Origin: CAZJDM01 sp964544765
GTDB lineage: Bacteria > Bdellovibrionota_B > Oligoflexia > CAYFLR01
Direction: 5' to 3'
Length of the DNA: 34,382 nt
Assembly (NCBI GenBank): GCA_964544765.1
Contig: CAZJDM010000030.1
Coordinates: 1-34,382, forward strand
Shown: positions 24,378 through 32,542 of the stretch, in pieces
How the letters are laid out: each line of letters begins with the position of its first letter
Numbering within the stretch: position 1 is the stretch's first letter
Notes under the pieces: generated by a model
Database searches by the model: none
The model's input: only the letters and a program-made list of their open reading frames with translations
What the model was told of the DNA's origin: nothing
Program-made: the position numbers and the translations under genes

Positions 24378-26453
24378 ATGAATATTAAACAAACTACGTA
24401 TGATAGTGATGAAGTTGGATGTTTTGAGAGTTTAGATACTCTTAGTGATTTAACTAGTGAAATTAAAGAATTATCCTTAATTGATACTCCCGAAAAACTC
24501 AAAAAGCTAAAGGTTGAACAATTACCGTTATTAGCCAGGTCCATTAGAGATGACATTATTGATGTCTGTTCTAACAATGGTGGACATTTAGCTTCAAGTT
24601 TAGGTGCAGTAGAATTAGCAATTGCCTTTCATTATTTATTTAATTCCCCAAAAGATAAAATAATATGGGATGTTGGTCATCAGGCCTATGCTCACAAAAT
24701 GTTGACCGGTAGAAGGAGAAGGTTGAATGATTTAAGAACATTTAATGGAATAAGTGGATTTCTTTCTCGAAAGGAAAGTGTACACGACATATTTGGCGCT
24801 GGTCATGCGAGTACATCAATATCGGCGGCATGTGGCTTTGCCCTTGCCTCAGATTTAGAAAAAAAAGATGAAAAAATTGTCGCGGTTATAGGTGATGGTG
24901 GATTAACTGGCGGAATGGCATTTGAAGCCATGAATCATATAGGGGATATACAAAAAAAGCTTATCGTGGTGTTAAATGATAATGAAATCTCCATAGCTCG
25001 GAATGTTGGAGCTATCTCACGTTTTTTAAGTAAAAAGTATACTGGTTATACAATTACTAAGGTCAAGTCGGAGATAAAATCTTTATTAGGATATATGAAA
25101 GGGACCGGTGAAAATCTTCTCAATGTTTTACGAAAATTGGAAAGCTCTTTTAAGTCTTTGATATCCTCTGGTATTTTGTTTGAATCGTTTGGTTTTCATT
25201 ATTTAGGTCCGATTGATGGGCATGATATTAATGAATTACTTAAATATTTGCGGATTGCAAGCGAATACAATGGTCCTGTTTTATTGCATATCAATACTCA
25301 AAAAGGTTTTGGGTATGATCATGCTGAAAAGGACCCTTTTTCTTATCATGGAGTCGAACCCTTTAATATAAAGAATGGTGAATCTCTTTCAACTAAGAAA
25401 AAAGAGACCTATACGAAGTGTTTCTCAAAAGAAATGTGTGTTTTAGGAGCTGAAGACACTAAACTAGTGGCTATAACAGCTGCGATGCCAAATGGGACAG
25501 GTCTTATTGAATTTGGAGAATTGTTCCCTGAACGAATGTTTGATGTGGGAATTTGTGAACAACATGCGGTAACTTATGCGGCAGGTTTAGCGGCTAGTGG
25601 TTTCAAGCCGGTAGTAGCAATATATTCTACTTTTTTACAACGTTCTTATGATCAAATAATTCACGATGTTTGCTTACAAAATTTGCCTGTAATATTTGCC
25701 TTAGATAGGGCCGGGATAGTTGGTGAAGATGGACCTACACATAATGGAGTTTTTGATCTGTCATATTTGCGTTCCATTCCAAATATTACAATTTTAGCTC
25801 CTGCTAACGGAGATGAGTTGAAATCAATGCTACGTTGGGCAGTTAAATGTGGTGAGCCCGTTGCTGTGCGTTATCCCAGGGGAGTTACTCCTAATAAAAT
25901 ACAAATAGCAAATTATAGCAATAATATCTCCTATTGTAACTCAGACTCTATTGATAGAAGTATTCATGCAAGTGTATCCGAAGTAATTTATCAAAGATCC
26001 GCTACCGATTTTAAAGAGACTGCGCAGAAAAAAGTCAAGACCCAATCAAAAGGGAACTTGTTGATATTAGCAGTAGGTCAAGTAGTTTATCCTTCTCTAG
26101 AAGCGGCTCAAAAGATAATTGATCTTGATGTAACTGTGGTTAATATTAAGGTGATTAAGCCATTAGATAAAGTATCATTAATTCCACTGATAAGAAAATC
26201 AGATTGGGTAGTAACTGTCGAAGATAATTTGGTCCAAGGAGGTATGGGGAGTGCTGTTTTGGAAATGATGTCTGAAGAAAAGATCTCCAAACTAACTAAA
26301 ATAATAGGTATTCCTGATAGATTTTTGCCAGTAGGTTCTCAAGATCAAATTCGCGATCTTATTAATTTAGACTCCGAAGGTATTTTTAATCAGATTTTTT
26401 CTTTTCTTGATGTAGTTGTTAAGGGTCCTATTCATTCCATTCAAAAGGATTAG
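24378..26453 (+). CDS. dxs: 1-deoxy-D-xylulose-5-phosphate synthase
   Basis: Dxs joins pyruvate and glyceraldehyde-3-phosphate in the first step of the MEP isoprenoid pathway and uses thiamine diphosphate. Motifs include WDVGHQAYAHKMLTGRR (97-113), the cofactor site GDGGLTGG (172-179) followed by Asn200, GPIDGHD, and DVGICEQHAVTYAAGLA in the pyrimidine domain. At 691 residues it is longer than the usual 620-640. There are about 35 extra N-terminal residues, and an Asn/Ser-rich insertion of about 30 lies between RYPRG and the C-terminal domain. The ATG has only a weak upstream GAG. tlyA follows 19 bases later, a frequent partner. Confidence 0.95.
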   Translation: MNIKQTTYDSDEVGCFESLDTLSDLTSEIKELSLIDTPEKLKKLKVEQLPLLARSIRDDIIDVCSNNGGHLASSLGAVELAIAFHYLFNSPKDKIIWDVGHQAYAHKMLTGRRRRLNDLRTFNGISGFLSRKESVHDIFGAGHASTSISAACGFALASDLEKKDEKIVAVIGDGGLTGGMAFEAMNHIGDIQKKLIVVLNDNEISIARNVGAISRFLSKKYTGYTITKVKSEIKSLLGYMKGTGENLLNVLRKLESSFKSLISSGILFESFGFHYLGPIDGHDINELLKYLRIASEYNGPVLLHINTQKGFGYDHAEKDPFSYHGVEPFNIKNGESLSTKKKETYTKCFSKEMCVLGAEDTKLVAITAAMPNGTGLIEFGELFPERMFDVGICEQHAVTYAAGLAASGFKPVVAIYSTFLQRSYDQIIHDVCLQNLPVIFALDRAGIVGEDGPTHNGVFDLSYLRSIPNITILAPANGDELKSMLRWAVKCGEPVAVRYPRGVTPNKIQIANYSNNISYCNSDSIDRSIHASVSEVIYQRSATDFKETAQKKVKTQSKGNLLILAVGQVVYPSLEAAQKIIDLDVTVVNIKVIKPLDKVSLIPLIRKSDWVVTVEDNLVQGGMGSAVLEMMSEEKISKLTKIIGIPDRFLPVGSQDQIRDLINLDSEGIFNQIFSFLDVVVKGPIHSIQKD

Positions 26454-26472
26454 GTTTCTAGGAATCTCTAAA

Positions 26473-27225
26473 ATGTGTTCCCAAATAAAAAAAAAGAAAA
26501 TTCGTATTGATTTGTTACTTGTCCAGAGAGGTATATTTGACAGTCGTAGTAAGGCTCAAGCTTATTTAATGGCGGGCCAGATTTTGGTGAATGATGGAAA
26601 AATATTTAAAGCTGGTCAGTTAGTAGAACCGGATGTTGATATAAGGGTCATTGGGGAAAAAATAAAATTTGTTAGTAGGGGAGGGCTTAAACTAGAGAAA
26701 GCTATAAATGACTTTAAAATTAAAGTTGAAGGTAAGTTGGGTTTAGATGTTGGAGCAAGTACTGGCGGATTCACTGATTGTCTGTTACAAAATGGAGCAA
26801 AAAAAGTATGGGCAATTGATGTAGGTACCAATCAGTTAGCTTGGAAATTGCGATCAAATCCTCGAGTAGTTTCAATTGAAAAATGTAATTTTCGATATGC
26901 AGGGCTTGATTTAATCGGTAAAAAAGTAGATATAGTTGTTGTCGATGTGTCTTTTATAAGTGTTACTCTACTTATTAAGACAATCGGTTTATTTTTAAAA
27001 ACAGGTGGAGAATTAGTAATATTAATAAAACCGCAGTTTGAAGTTGGAAAAGATGAGGTTGAAAAAGGAGGCATTGTAAAAGATCCGATTAAGCATGATA
27101 GGGTGATTGGAGAGATTAAGAATTGTTTGGTTAAGGCTGGATTTAAAGTTATCGGTGTGATTCCTTCGCCTATATTAGGTCAGAATGGAAATCGGGAATT
27201 TTTATGTTATGCTCTACGTGTTTAA
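26473..27225 (+). CDS. tlyA: TlyA-family rRNA 2'-O-methyltransferase
   Basis: TlyA methylates ribose in 16S and/or 23S rRNA; older annotations call it hemolysin A. An N-terminal S4 RNA-binding domain (about 9-70, RIDLLLVQRGIFDSRSKAQA) precedes a Rossmann methyltransferase with GLDVGASTGGFTDCLLQNGA, VVDVSFIS and ILIKPQFEVGK. The length is 250 residues from the ATG at 26473. An in-frame TTG at 26416 lies inside dxs and is rejected. It sits just after dxs, as in many bacteria. Confidence 0.94.
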   Translation: MCSQIKKKKIRIDLLLVQRGIFDSRSKAQAYLMAGQILVNDGKIFKAGQLVEPDVDIRVIGEKIKFVSRGGLKLEKAINDFKIKVEGKLGLDVGASTGGFTDCLLQNGAKKVWAIDVGTNQLAWKLRSNPRVVSIEKCNFRYAGLDLIGKKVDIVVVDVSFISVTLLIKTIGLFLKTGGELVILIKPQFEVGKDEVEKGGIVKDPIKHDRVIGEIKNCLVKAGFKVIGVIPSPILGQNGNREFLCYALRV

Positions 27226-27236
27226 TGTAAAACTTG

Positions 27237-27264
27237 TTGACAATAATGTCACATCCTTTATTAT
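27237..27264 (+). promoter_or_regulatory. Promoter and palindromic operator for tetR
   Basis: TTGACA (27237-27242) and TATTAT (27259-27264) are 16 bases apart, a near-consensus sigma-70 promoter. The palindrome TGACA-N4-TGTCA (27238-27251) overlaps the -35 and spacer. This is a typical place for a TetR-family autorepressor to bind. A looser TGAC-N12-GTCA pair follows further down the leader, close to 27294-27313. Confidence 0.6.
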
Positions 27265-27339
27265 TATAATAGTGTAAAATCGCTAGTAAAATTATGACAT
27301 ATTTCCAATCGTCACTGTTGTTCATAAACGGAGGAGGAG

Positions 27340-27942
27340 ATGTCCCATCGGGGGGATTTGGCTGCTGAACGGAAGTTGCAGATCATTCAGGCAACTTTAA
27401 AATGTATCGCTGAACGGGGATACCATAATTTGTCAATGCAAGATGTTGCCAATAAGGCGGGTTTAAGCAAAGGAATAATTCATTATTATTTCGAAAACAA
27501 ACAAGATTTGATGAAGTCGGTTTTAGGTAGAGTATCTCAAGAAATTGAGCAACTTTTAGTTAAAATTGACGATACTGCTGAACCTATTGAGCAAATCAAA
27601 CAAATGATCCGATTGTATTGTGGAATCGTATATAAAGATAGGATTAGGTATTGTGTAAATATTGATTTTTGGGCTCAAATAAATCAATACCCTAAATTTA
27701 AATTGATGATAGCTGATCATTATAGTACTTTTCGTTCTAGGACAGCAGAAGTTTTAAAGCGCAACATACCCAAAAGTCGTTTAAAAGAAATAGACGTTAA
27801 TTACGCGGCTTCAATGTTAATTGGATTAGTTGATGGCATTTCTTTGCAATGGTTGTTTGATAAAAAAGAATTCGATTTCAACAACATGGTTAAGAAATGT
27901 GAAGAGATTTTTATTAATTATATTTATAACTATAATAAATAA
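27340..27942 (+). CDS. TetR-family transcriptional regulator
   Basis: The N-terminal helix-turn-helix (about 10-58) reads IIQATLKCIAERGYHNLSMQDVANKAGLSKGIIHYYFENKQDL in pieces typical of TetR proteins. The C-terminal helical domain (about 75-195) resembles the BetI/FadR-like ligand-binding fold, with DFWAQINQYPKF. The ligand is unknown. The genes downstream are acyl-CoA-like, so an acyl-CoA is plausible. GGAGGAGG lies immediately before the ATG. The upstream palindrome suggests autoregulation. It lies 20 bases before the DsbA-like gene. Confidence 0.92.
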   Translation: MSHRGDLAAERKLQIIQATLKCIAERGYHNLSMQDVANKAGLSKGIIHYYFENKQDLMKSVLGRVSQEIEQLLVKIDDTAEPIEQIKQMIRLYCGIVYKDRIRYCVNIDFWAQINQYPKFKLMIADHYSTFRSRTAEVLKRNIPKSRLKEIDVNYAASMLIGLVDGISLQWLFDKKEFDFNNMVKKCEEIFINYIYNYNK

Positions 27943-27962
27943 AACTAGAAAGGAATTAAACA

Positions 27963-29030
27963 ATGAGTAAGACTAAACAAATTTTAGCTGGTCTAGTGTT
28001 GATCTTAATTGTTTCTTGTACTCCTGATGAGAAGGAGACAACTGGGGAAAAAATGCTTTCGGGACAAACTAGCTCTGATCCAGGAAAAGTTGTGGTAGCG
28101 GAGGTGGATGGACAAAAGATAACCGAGTTTGATTTATTAGAATCTTTAAAAGTTCGTCTATACGAGATGGATAAAAAAATTCATGCTATGAAGAAACGTG
28201 AGTTAGATAAATTGGTTATTAATAAATTAGTTGAATCTAAAGCTAGAAAAGAAAATATGACAGTTGATGAGTATAAGAAACAAATTGTTTCTGTGCAGTT
28301 GAAAGTGAGTAAAGCAGAGGTAGAAGCTTTTTTCAAAAAGAATAAAGATCGTATTCAAGGCTCTAAGGAAGAAGCCACTCAGCGTATTAAAAAATATCTT
28401 ACACAGAAAAAAGAAAGAAATTTTCATAAGAAAATTTTAAATGAAGCTAGAAAAGAGAATAAGATTAAAACTTTTTTAGTTAAGCCAGAATCACCTACTT
28501 TTAATGTCAGTACAGATGACGATCCCTTTATGGGAAGTAGTGAAGCAAAAGTGACAATTATTGAATTTTCAGACTTTGAATGCCCCTTTTGCGCTAGAGT
28601 AAAATCAACTATTCATAAGTTAGAAAATCAGTTTAAAGGTAAGATAAAAATTGTTTATAGGGACTTTCCGCTTAGCTTTCATTCTTATGCTAAATTGGCA
28701 GCTGTCGCAGCCGAATGTGCCGATGACCAAGGAAAGTTTTGGGAATATCATGATAAATTATACGAGAATCAAAAATTTCTTAAAGAAGAGCATTTAATTA
28801 AATATGCTGGTGAATTACAATTAAAGGTCAATGAGTTTAAAAATTGCCTTAAAGATGAATCAAAAATGGCCGAGGTTGAAAAAGATATTCGTGATGGTAG
28901 AAAATTGGGCATTAAGTCGACTCCAACATTTTTTATTAATGGTAAAATGTTTTCAGGAGTTCTTTCATATAATGATTTTAAGAAAAAGGTTGATGCTTTA
29001 TTGGGTACTGATAAACCAACCCAGAATTAA
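27963..29030 (+). CDS. DsbA-like thioredoxin-fold lipoprotein with SurA-like N-terminal region
   Basis: The signal peptide ends in LIVSC (Cys19), so this is a periplasm-facing lipoprotein. Residues about 45-170 are helical and highly charged, with a SurA/PpiC-like N-terminal pattern (AEVDGQKITEFDLLESL and VINKLVESKARKEN). Residues 180-350 form a Thioredoxin_4 domain with the redox pair Cys207 and Cys210 (FECPFC), YRDFPLSFH, and the cis-Pro motif STPTFFING. It probably oxidises or isomerises protein disulfides. The CPFC motif is complete. It shares the tetR promoter, and the terminator-like hairpin at 29106 lies 76 bases past its stop codon. Confidence 0.88.
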   Translation: MSKTKQILAGLVLILIVSCTPDEKETTGEKMLSGQTSSDPGKVVVAEVDGQKITEFDLLESLKVRLYEMDKKIHAMKKRELDKLVINKLVESKARKENMTVDEYKKQIVSVQLKVSKAEVEAFFKKNKDRIQGSKEEATQRIKKYLTQKKERNFHKKILNEARKENKIKTFLVKPESPTFNVSTDDDPFMGSSEAKVTIIEFSDFECPFCARVKSTIHKLENQFKGKIKIVYRDFPLSFHSYAKLAAVAAECADDQGKFWEYHDKLYENQKFLKEEHLIKYAGELQLKVNEFKNCLKDESKMAEVEKDIRDGRKLGIKSTPTFFINGKMFSGVLSYNDFKKKVDALLGTDKPTQN

Positions 29031-29059
29031 TATTAAACATATATCGGGGCTAAGTTAAT

Positions 29060-30271
29060 ATGGATATTGAGAAATTGCGCCCCAATATGGCTATTACTTA
29101 TTGTAAAAGAACACCGCTTCTCTTTGGGGAGGTAAAGGTGTTCTTTTTTTCTCCTATGGATCTATTATCACCGGTGTTGGGGGATTTTAGTGATGAGTCT
29201 AATCTAGATGAGCGGTTAGTAACATCTTTGATAATATCAACTACCTCTTGTAATACTATTTATAAAAATTTGATAGATGATATTTCTAATACTTTTTACT
29301 TGGATTCTTCAACTAATATGTATTACCTACTTAAAGGGGCCAGTTCTGGCTTCGAGGCGCTCAGACAAGCATGTTTTTCTCCCTTTAATAAAAGAGATAA
29401 AGATAATATTTCTTTAATAGTTAGTTATGAAGCCCTTCCTGTTCATTGTTCTGATAAAAATTCATCTGGTAAACATTCTTTTAATCAGGCTTTAAGACAA
29501 TACTTAGGGTCGTTCAAAACAGAGGATCAAATACAAGGTCAAGAATTTCTTGAAACAATTGAACAGTTAGCCCTAAAAAAGAATATAAGTCGTAAGGAAC
29601 AAGATAGTCTTGCGTTAAAGAGTATAAAAAATTATGTTGAGGCGGAAGATAGTGGTGTATTTATAGATCAGGTTGTTCCTATCACGGGACAGGTTGATAT
29701 TAACGATTTTATCGAAAAAAATCTTCATAATAAAAGACAAACATCAGCGGAAACAATACGACATAATAAACCTGTCTTCTCACGTTTTGGATTAATAACT
29801 AATCAAAATTCACCAGCAGGTGTTTCTGGGGCATCTTTGTTTGATCTCCGCCCAATAGTAGATGATCAGGTGTTTGGCAATGATGATTTTACTAGTGTTA
29901 AAGCTATTTATAGAAATAAATTTTCTCCAGATAGTGTTGGTAGTGTTTCTGCTCGAATGATAAGTGAAATTTTAAATGATTTTTCCTTATCTTTTAATCA
30001 AATAGATTCCATTCTTATATATGAAACTAGCGCGGCTCATCTTCATATTATAATTGATGAGTTGGAAAGAAATATTGATAAGAAAATTTCTAATAAAATT
30101 AATCCCCATGGGGGTAGTATAGGATCAGGGACATCACCAGCATTAGTTTGTCATCAAATGATTGGAAATGCGATTAGTGCTTTAAGACGAGTTAAGGGCA
30201 AGTATGTGTTGATAATAGCCGAAACTTTTGAATTCCAGAATTACTCGATTTTGTTAGAGAAAAACCGTTAG
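29060..30271 (+). CDS. Thiolase-fold protein lacking catalytic residues (FadA/FadI-like)
   Basis: The fold is readable: KRTPLLFG (16-23) matches the RTP strand, GASSGFEAL (93-101) matches the nucleophile loop, and KPVFSRFGLITNQNS and NPHGGSIGSG (348-357) match core motifs. Compared with Zoogloea thiolase (Cys89, Asn316, His348, Cys378), the positions here are Ala94, Tyr321, Thr358 and Ala387. Ordinary thiolysis is therefore not expected. The start is ambiguous: ATG 29060 or 29087 keeps the RTP strand but lacks a good ribosome binding site, while GTG 29138 follows GGGGAGG but loses the first strand. It is paired with the FadB-like gene nine bases later, in fadIJ order. Confidence 0.8.
   Translation: MDIEKLRPNMAITYCKRTPLLFGEVKVFFFSPMDLLSPVLGDFSDESNLDERLVTSLIISTTSCNTIYKNLIDDISNTFYLDSSTNMYYLLKGASSGFEALRQACFSPFNKRDKDNISLIVSYEALPVHCSDKNSSGKHSFNQALRQYLGSFKTEDQIQGQEFLETIEQLALKKNISRKEQDSLALKSIKNYVEAEDSGVFIDQVVPITGQVDINDFIEKNLHNKRQTSAETIRHNKPVFSRFGLITNQNSPAGVSGASLFDLRPIVDDQVFGNDDFTSVKAIYRNKFSPDSVGSVSARMISEILNDFSLSFNQIDSILIYETSAAHLHIIIDELERNIDKKISNKINPHGGSIGSGTSPALVCHQMIGNAISALRRVKGKYVLIIAETFEFQNYSILLEKNR
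29106..29150 (+). terminator. Terminator-like hairpin that also sequesters a Shine-Dalgarno and GTG
   Basis: AAAGAACACC (29106-29115) pairs perfectly with GGTGTTCTTT (29137-29146), and seven T's run from 29144 to 29150. Inside, CTTCTC (29117-29122) pairs with GGGAGG (29127-29132) around TTTG, allowing G-U pairs. The inner stem holds the Shine-Dalgarno GGGGAGG, and the outer stem holds a GTG (29138) in the thiolase-like frame. It is the best intrinsic terminator in the window, 76 bases past the DsbA-like stop codon, yet it lies within the next gene's 5' end. Confidence 0.7.
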
Positions 30272-30280
30272 AAACCCACT

Positions 30281-32326
30281 ATGATAATCGATTTTAAAGA
30301 TCATTTAGATTTTTCTATAGAAGATAACGGGATTGGCATATGTACTATATTGGACATGCCTCTTCAAGATGGGTATATTCACGCTAATTTTTTTTATGCC
30401 CTTAAAAAACTAGTTGAACATGTCAGCAAGCAGCCGGTTCATCTATTAATAATAGATTTTCAAAACGGAACCAACTTCGTTAAAGGGTTAAGTCCTGATC
30501 TTTGGGAGATGTTTTCTAGACAAGGTTTAAAAAAGAATAAATATAAAGAAATATTAAGCACCTTTTTATCCCTACAAAAACTACCTATTCCAAGTATCTC
30601 GTATATTAGAGGACCTTGTGTTGGTCCTAGTCTTGAGCTAGCTTTACATACCACGTATCGATTTACTAGTGCTTGCGAAGAGACTTTTTTTCAGTTTCCA
30701 GAATTAAACTTGCATTTGCTGCCATTATTTGGATCAACTAATTGGTTTTATAATAAGTTTGGCTCTTCTTTTCTTCAAAAGCTTTTAACCTTAAAGAAAC
30801 CCGTTAAAGCTGAAGAGGCCTATCAGATGGGTCTGGTTAATGGACTTATTCCTCTAGAGGCATCTATGAGGATCATGAAAGAAATGGCACAAGAAATTAT
30901 ACACAGTGGTTCACTTAAGAAAGAGCCTGTTTCATTATCCACTGCTCTGAGAAATAAGTTGCGAATTATGAATACAAAGGCTTTTTCTTATGATTATTAC
31001 AAACCTGCCTTAAAAGTCTTAAAAAAGAAATACGTTAAACGATTCTACATTGCTCATACTAAAGCTGCAATTCGTTTTATTCAAACTCCTGAGTTTCAGA
31101 ACCGTCAAGCGTATTATCAAAATACTATGAATGCGAAACTAGCCTTTCAAGAGAATACAAAAGATTTTAAATTTTTTTCATTGAAAGTAGGTATAATTGG
31201 ATTTTCGCCTCAAATTATTTCATTGGCCATTAATATTTTATCCAAGGGTCATTTTTTAAGAATCTTTGAAAGAAGAGCAGATAAAAGGAAAGAAGCTGAA
31301 AGATTTATTTACAATCATTTAGCAGAACATCAAAAATTATCATCTTTATATAGATTTCAATGTCCTTCCAAAAACGAATTTTTAAACGGTATGGATGTAG
31401 TTTTAGTCTCCAATTGGGATGATGAGTTAATTCAAAATATTAATTCAAAATATGTTGCTATAATTGATAACTCTGAAGATTTTAAAGAAGATTTCGCACC
31501 TCTTTCGTTTAACTCTGATAACTCTGATGTAAGCTCTTCAATTGTGCATATTTATGAAAGAAAATTGTCTTTTCAGGTAGCATTATTGACAACAGAAGAT
31601 AAGGGTATTCTAGAGGGTAGCAATAATTTTATGGTGAGGTTCCTACTGTCAGTAGGATATGTTCCTTTTGTACAACCATATAAATTTCCAACCATTATAC
31701 AAAGATTAGCTTATATTTTTGTAAATGAGTCTTTCCATCTACTTGACATGGGATTTTCCCCAGAGTATGTTGACGACCGGTGTAAAAAATATGGGTTTAA
31801 TATGGGGCCATTTCAATTTATTCTGCAACAATTTTCTTATAAAAAACTTGGTTCTTTAATGGATAAATGCAGGGAATATCACGAATACCTACAACCATAC
31901 CCACTATTGATTGATTATTTAAAAAAGGATTTTTATTTTACTTCTCAAAATAAACTATCAAAGGTAAGGACCTGGCTAACTTTACGGTCGAATAATAAAT
32001 CAATTACAGGATCTTTATCTGGGAACGTGAATGAAGGAAATTTTACTAGACCTCTGGTATATGAACGTTATTGTGGTCGAATAATAGAAAATGCCCTTAA
32101 AAATAAAGATTTAGATCCGGTTGAATGGTTATTAGCAACATTGGTTAATGAAGCTAAATTATGTTTGAAAGAAATGAAGACATTAACTTCTGAAGTAATT
32201 GATATTATTTCTGTTAATCATTTAGGTTTTCCAGTTAATAAGGCCGGTTTATTGCATTTTTATGATACTACTCATCCGTTTAACTATAAAAAAGTAATTT
32301 TAAAAGTACATAACCATTGTCAATGA
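30281..32326 (+). CDS. FadB/FadJ-like multifunctional protein with altered dehydrogenase site
   Basis: Residues about 1-210 form an enoyl-CoA hydratase (crotonase) domain. Both catalytic glutamates are kept, Glu119 (VGPSLELAL) and Glu141 (FPELNLHLLP), although the GGG loop is GPS. Residues about 300-520 resemble 3-hydroxyacyl-CoA dehydrogenase. The NAD motif GxGxxG is GFSPQI (307-312), so only the first glycine remains. A His (423, VHIYER) is kept, the paired Glu appears as Gln, and the usual Asn before Arg in the FVNR-like motif is Gln474. A second C-terminal helical domain follows to 681. Hydratase activity is possible and dehydrogenase activity is doubtful. No ribosome binding site is visible, so coupling to the upstream gene is likely. 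Confidence 0.8.
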   Translation: MIIDFKDHLDFSIEDNGIGICTILDMPLQDGYIHANFFYALKKLVEHVSKQPVHLLIIDFQNGTNFVKGLSPDLWEMFSRQGLKKNKYKEILSTFLSLQKLPIPSISYIRGPCVGPSLELALHTTYRFTSACEETFFQFPELNLHLLPLFGSTNWFYNKFGSSFLQKLLTLKKPVKAEEAYQMGLVNGLIPLEASMRIMKEMAQEIIHSGSLKKEPVSLSTALRNKLRIMNTKAFSYDYYKPALKVLKKKYVKRFYIAHTKAAIRFIQTPEFQNRQAYYQNTMNAKLAFQENTKDFKFFSLKVGIIGFSPQIISLAINILSKGHFLRIFERRADKRKEAERFIYNHLAEHQKLSSLYRFQCPSKNEFLNGMDVVLVSNWDDELIQNINSKYVAIIDNSEDFKEDFAPLSFNSDNSDVSSSIVHIYERKLSFQVALLTTEDKGILEGSNNFMVRFLLSVGYVPFVQPYKFPTIIQRLAYIFVNESFHLLDMGFSPEYVDDRCKKYGFNMGPFQFILQQFSYKKLGSLMDKCREYHEYLQPYPLLIDYLKKDFYFTSQNKLSKVRTWLTLRSNNKSITGSLSGNVNEGNFTRPLVYERYCGRIIENALKNKDLDPVEWLLATLVNEAKLCLKEMKTLTSEVIDIISVNHLGFPVNKAGLLHFYDTTHPFNYKKVILKVHNHCQ

Positions 32327-32542
32327 GAAGTTGGTGGTTTCTATAAAGGTGTAGCATAAATAACATGATCTTAAGTTACCGATACTAATTGACAGTTACT
32401 GTTTTAAATCAAAAACGCCTAAGATAACTAGGTTTATAAAATATAATTTAATAAATTACAATATTATCCGATCTATTTCATTAATTACTTAAAAATAAAT
32501 TTGATTCAGAAATACTCTATTCTCAAAAAGAGGAGATTTAAT
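32327..32542 (+). other. Intergenic region before the surface lipoprotein gene
   Basis: These 216 AT-rich bases hold no gene I can support. TATAAT-like and TTGACA sequences occur (TTGACA near 32390) but not at promoter spacing. No T-tracted hairpin is seen to end the FadB-like transcript. Confidence 0.4.

Noticed and set aside
24378..26453. Possible frameshift or fusion causing the long Dxs
   Set aside because: All Dxs motifs are in one frame and the extra residues lie in linker positions.
27265..27270. Perfect TATAAT upstream of tetR
   Set aside because: It lies 22 bases from TTGACA, too far. TATTAT at 16 bases is the better -10.
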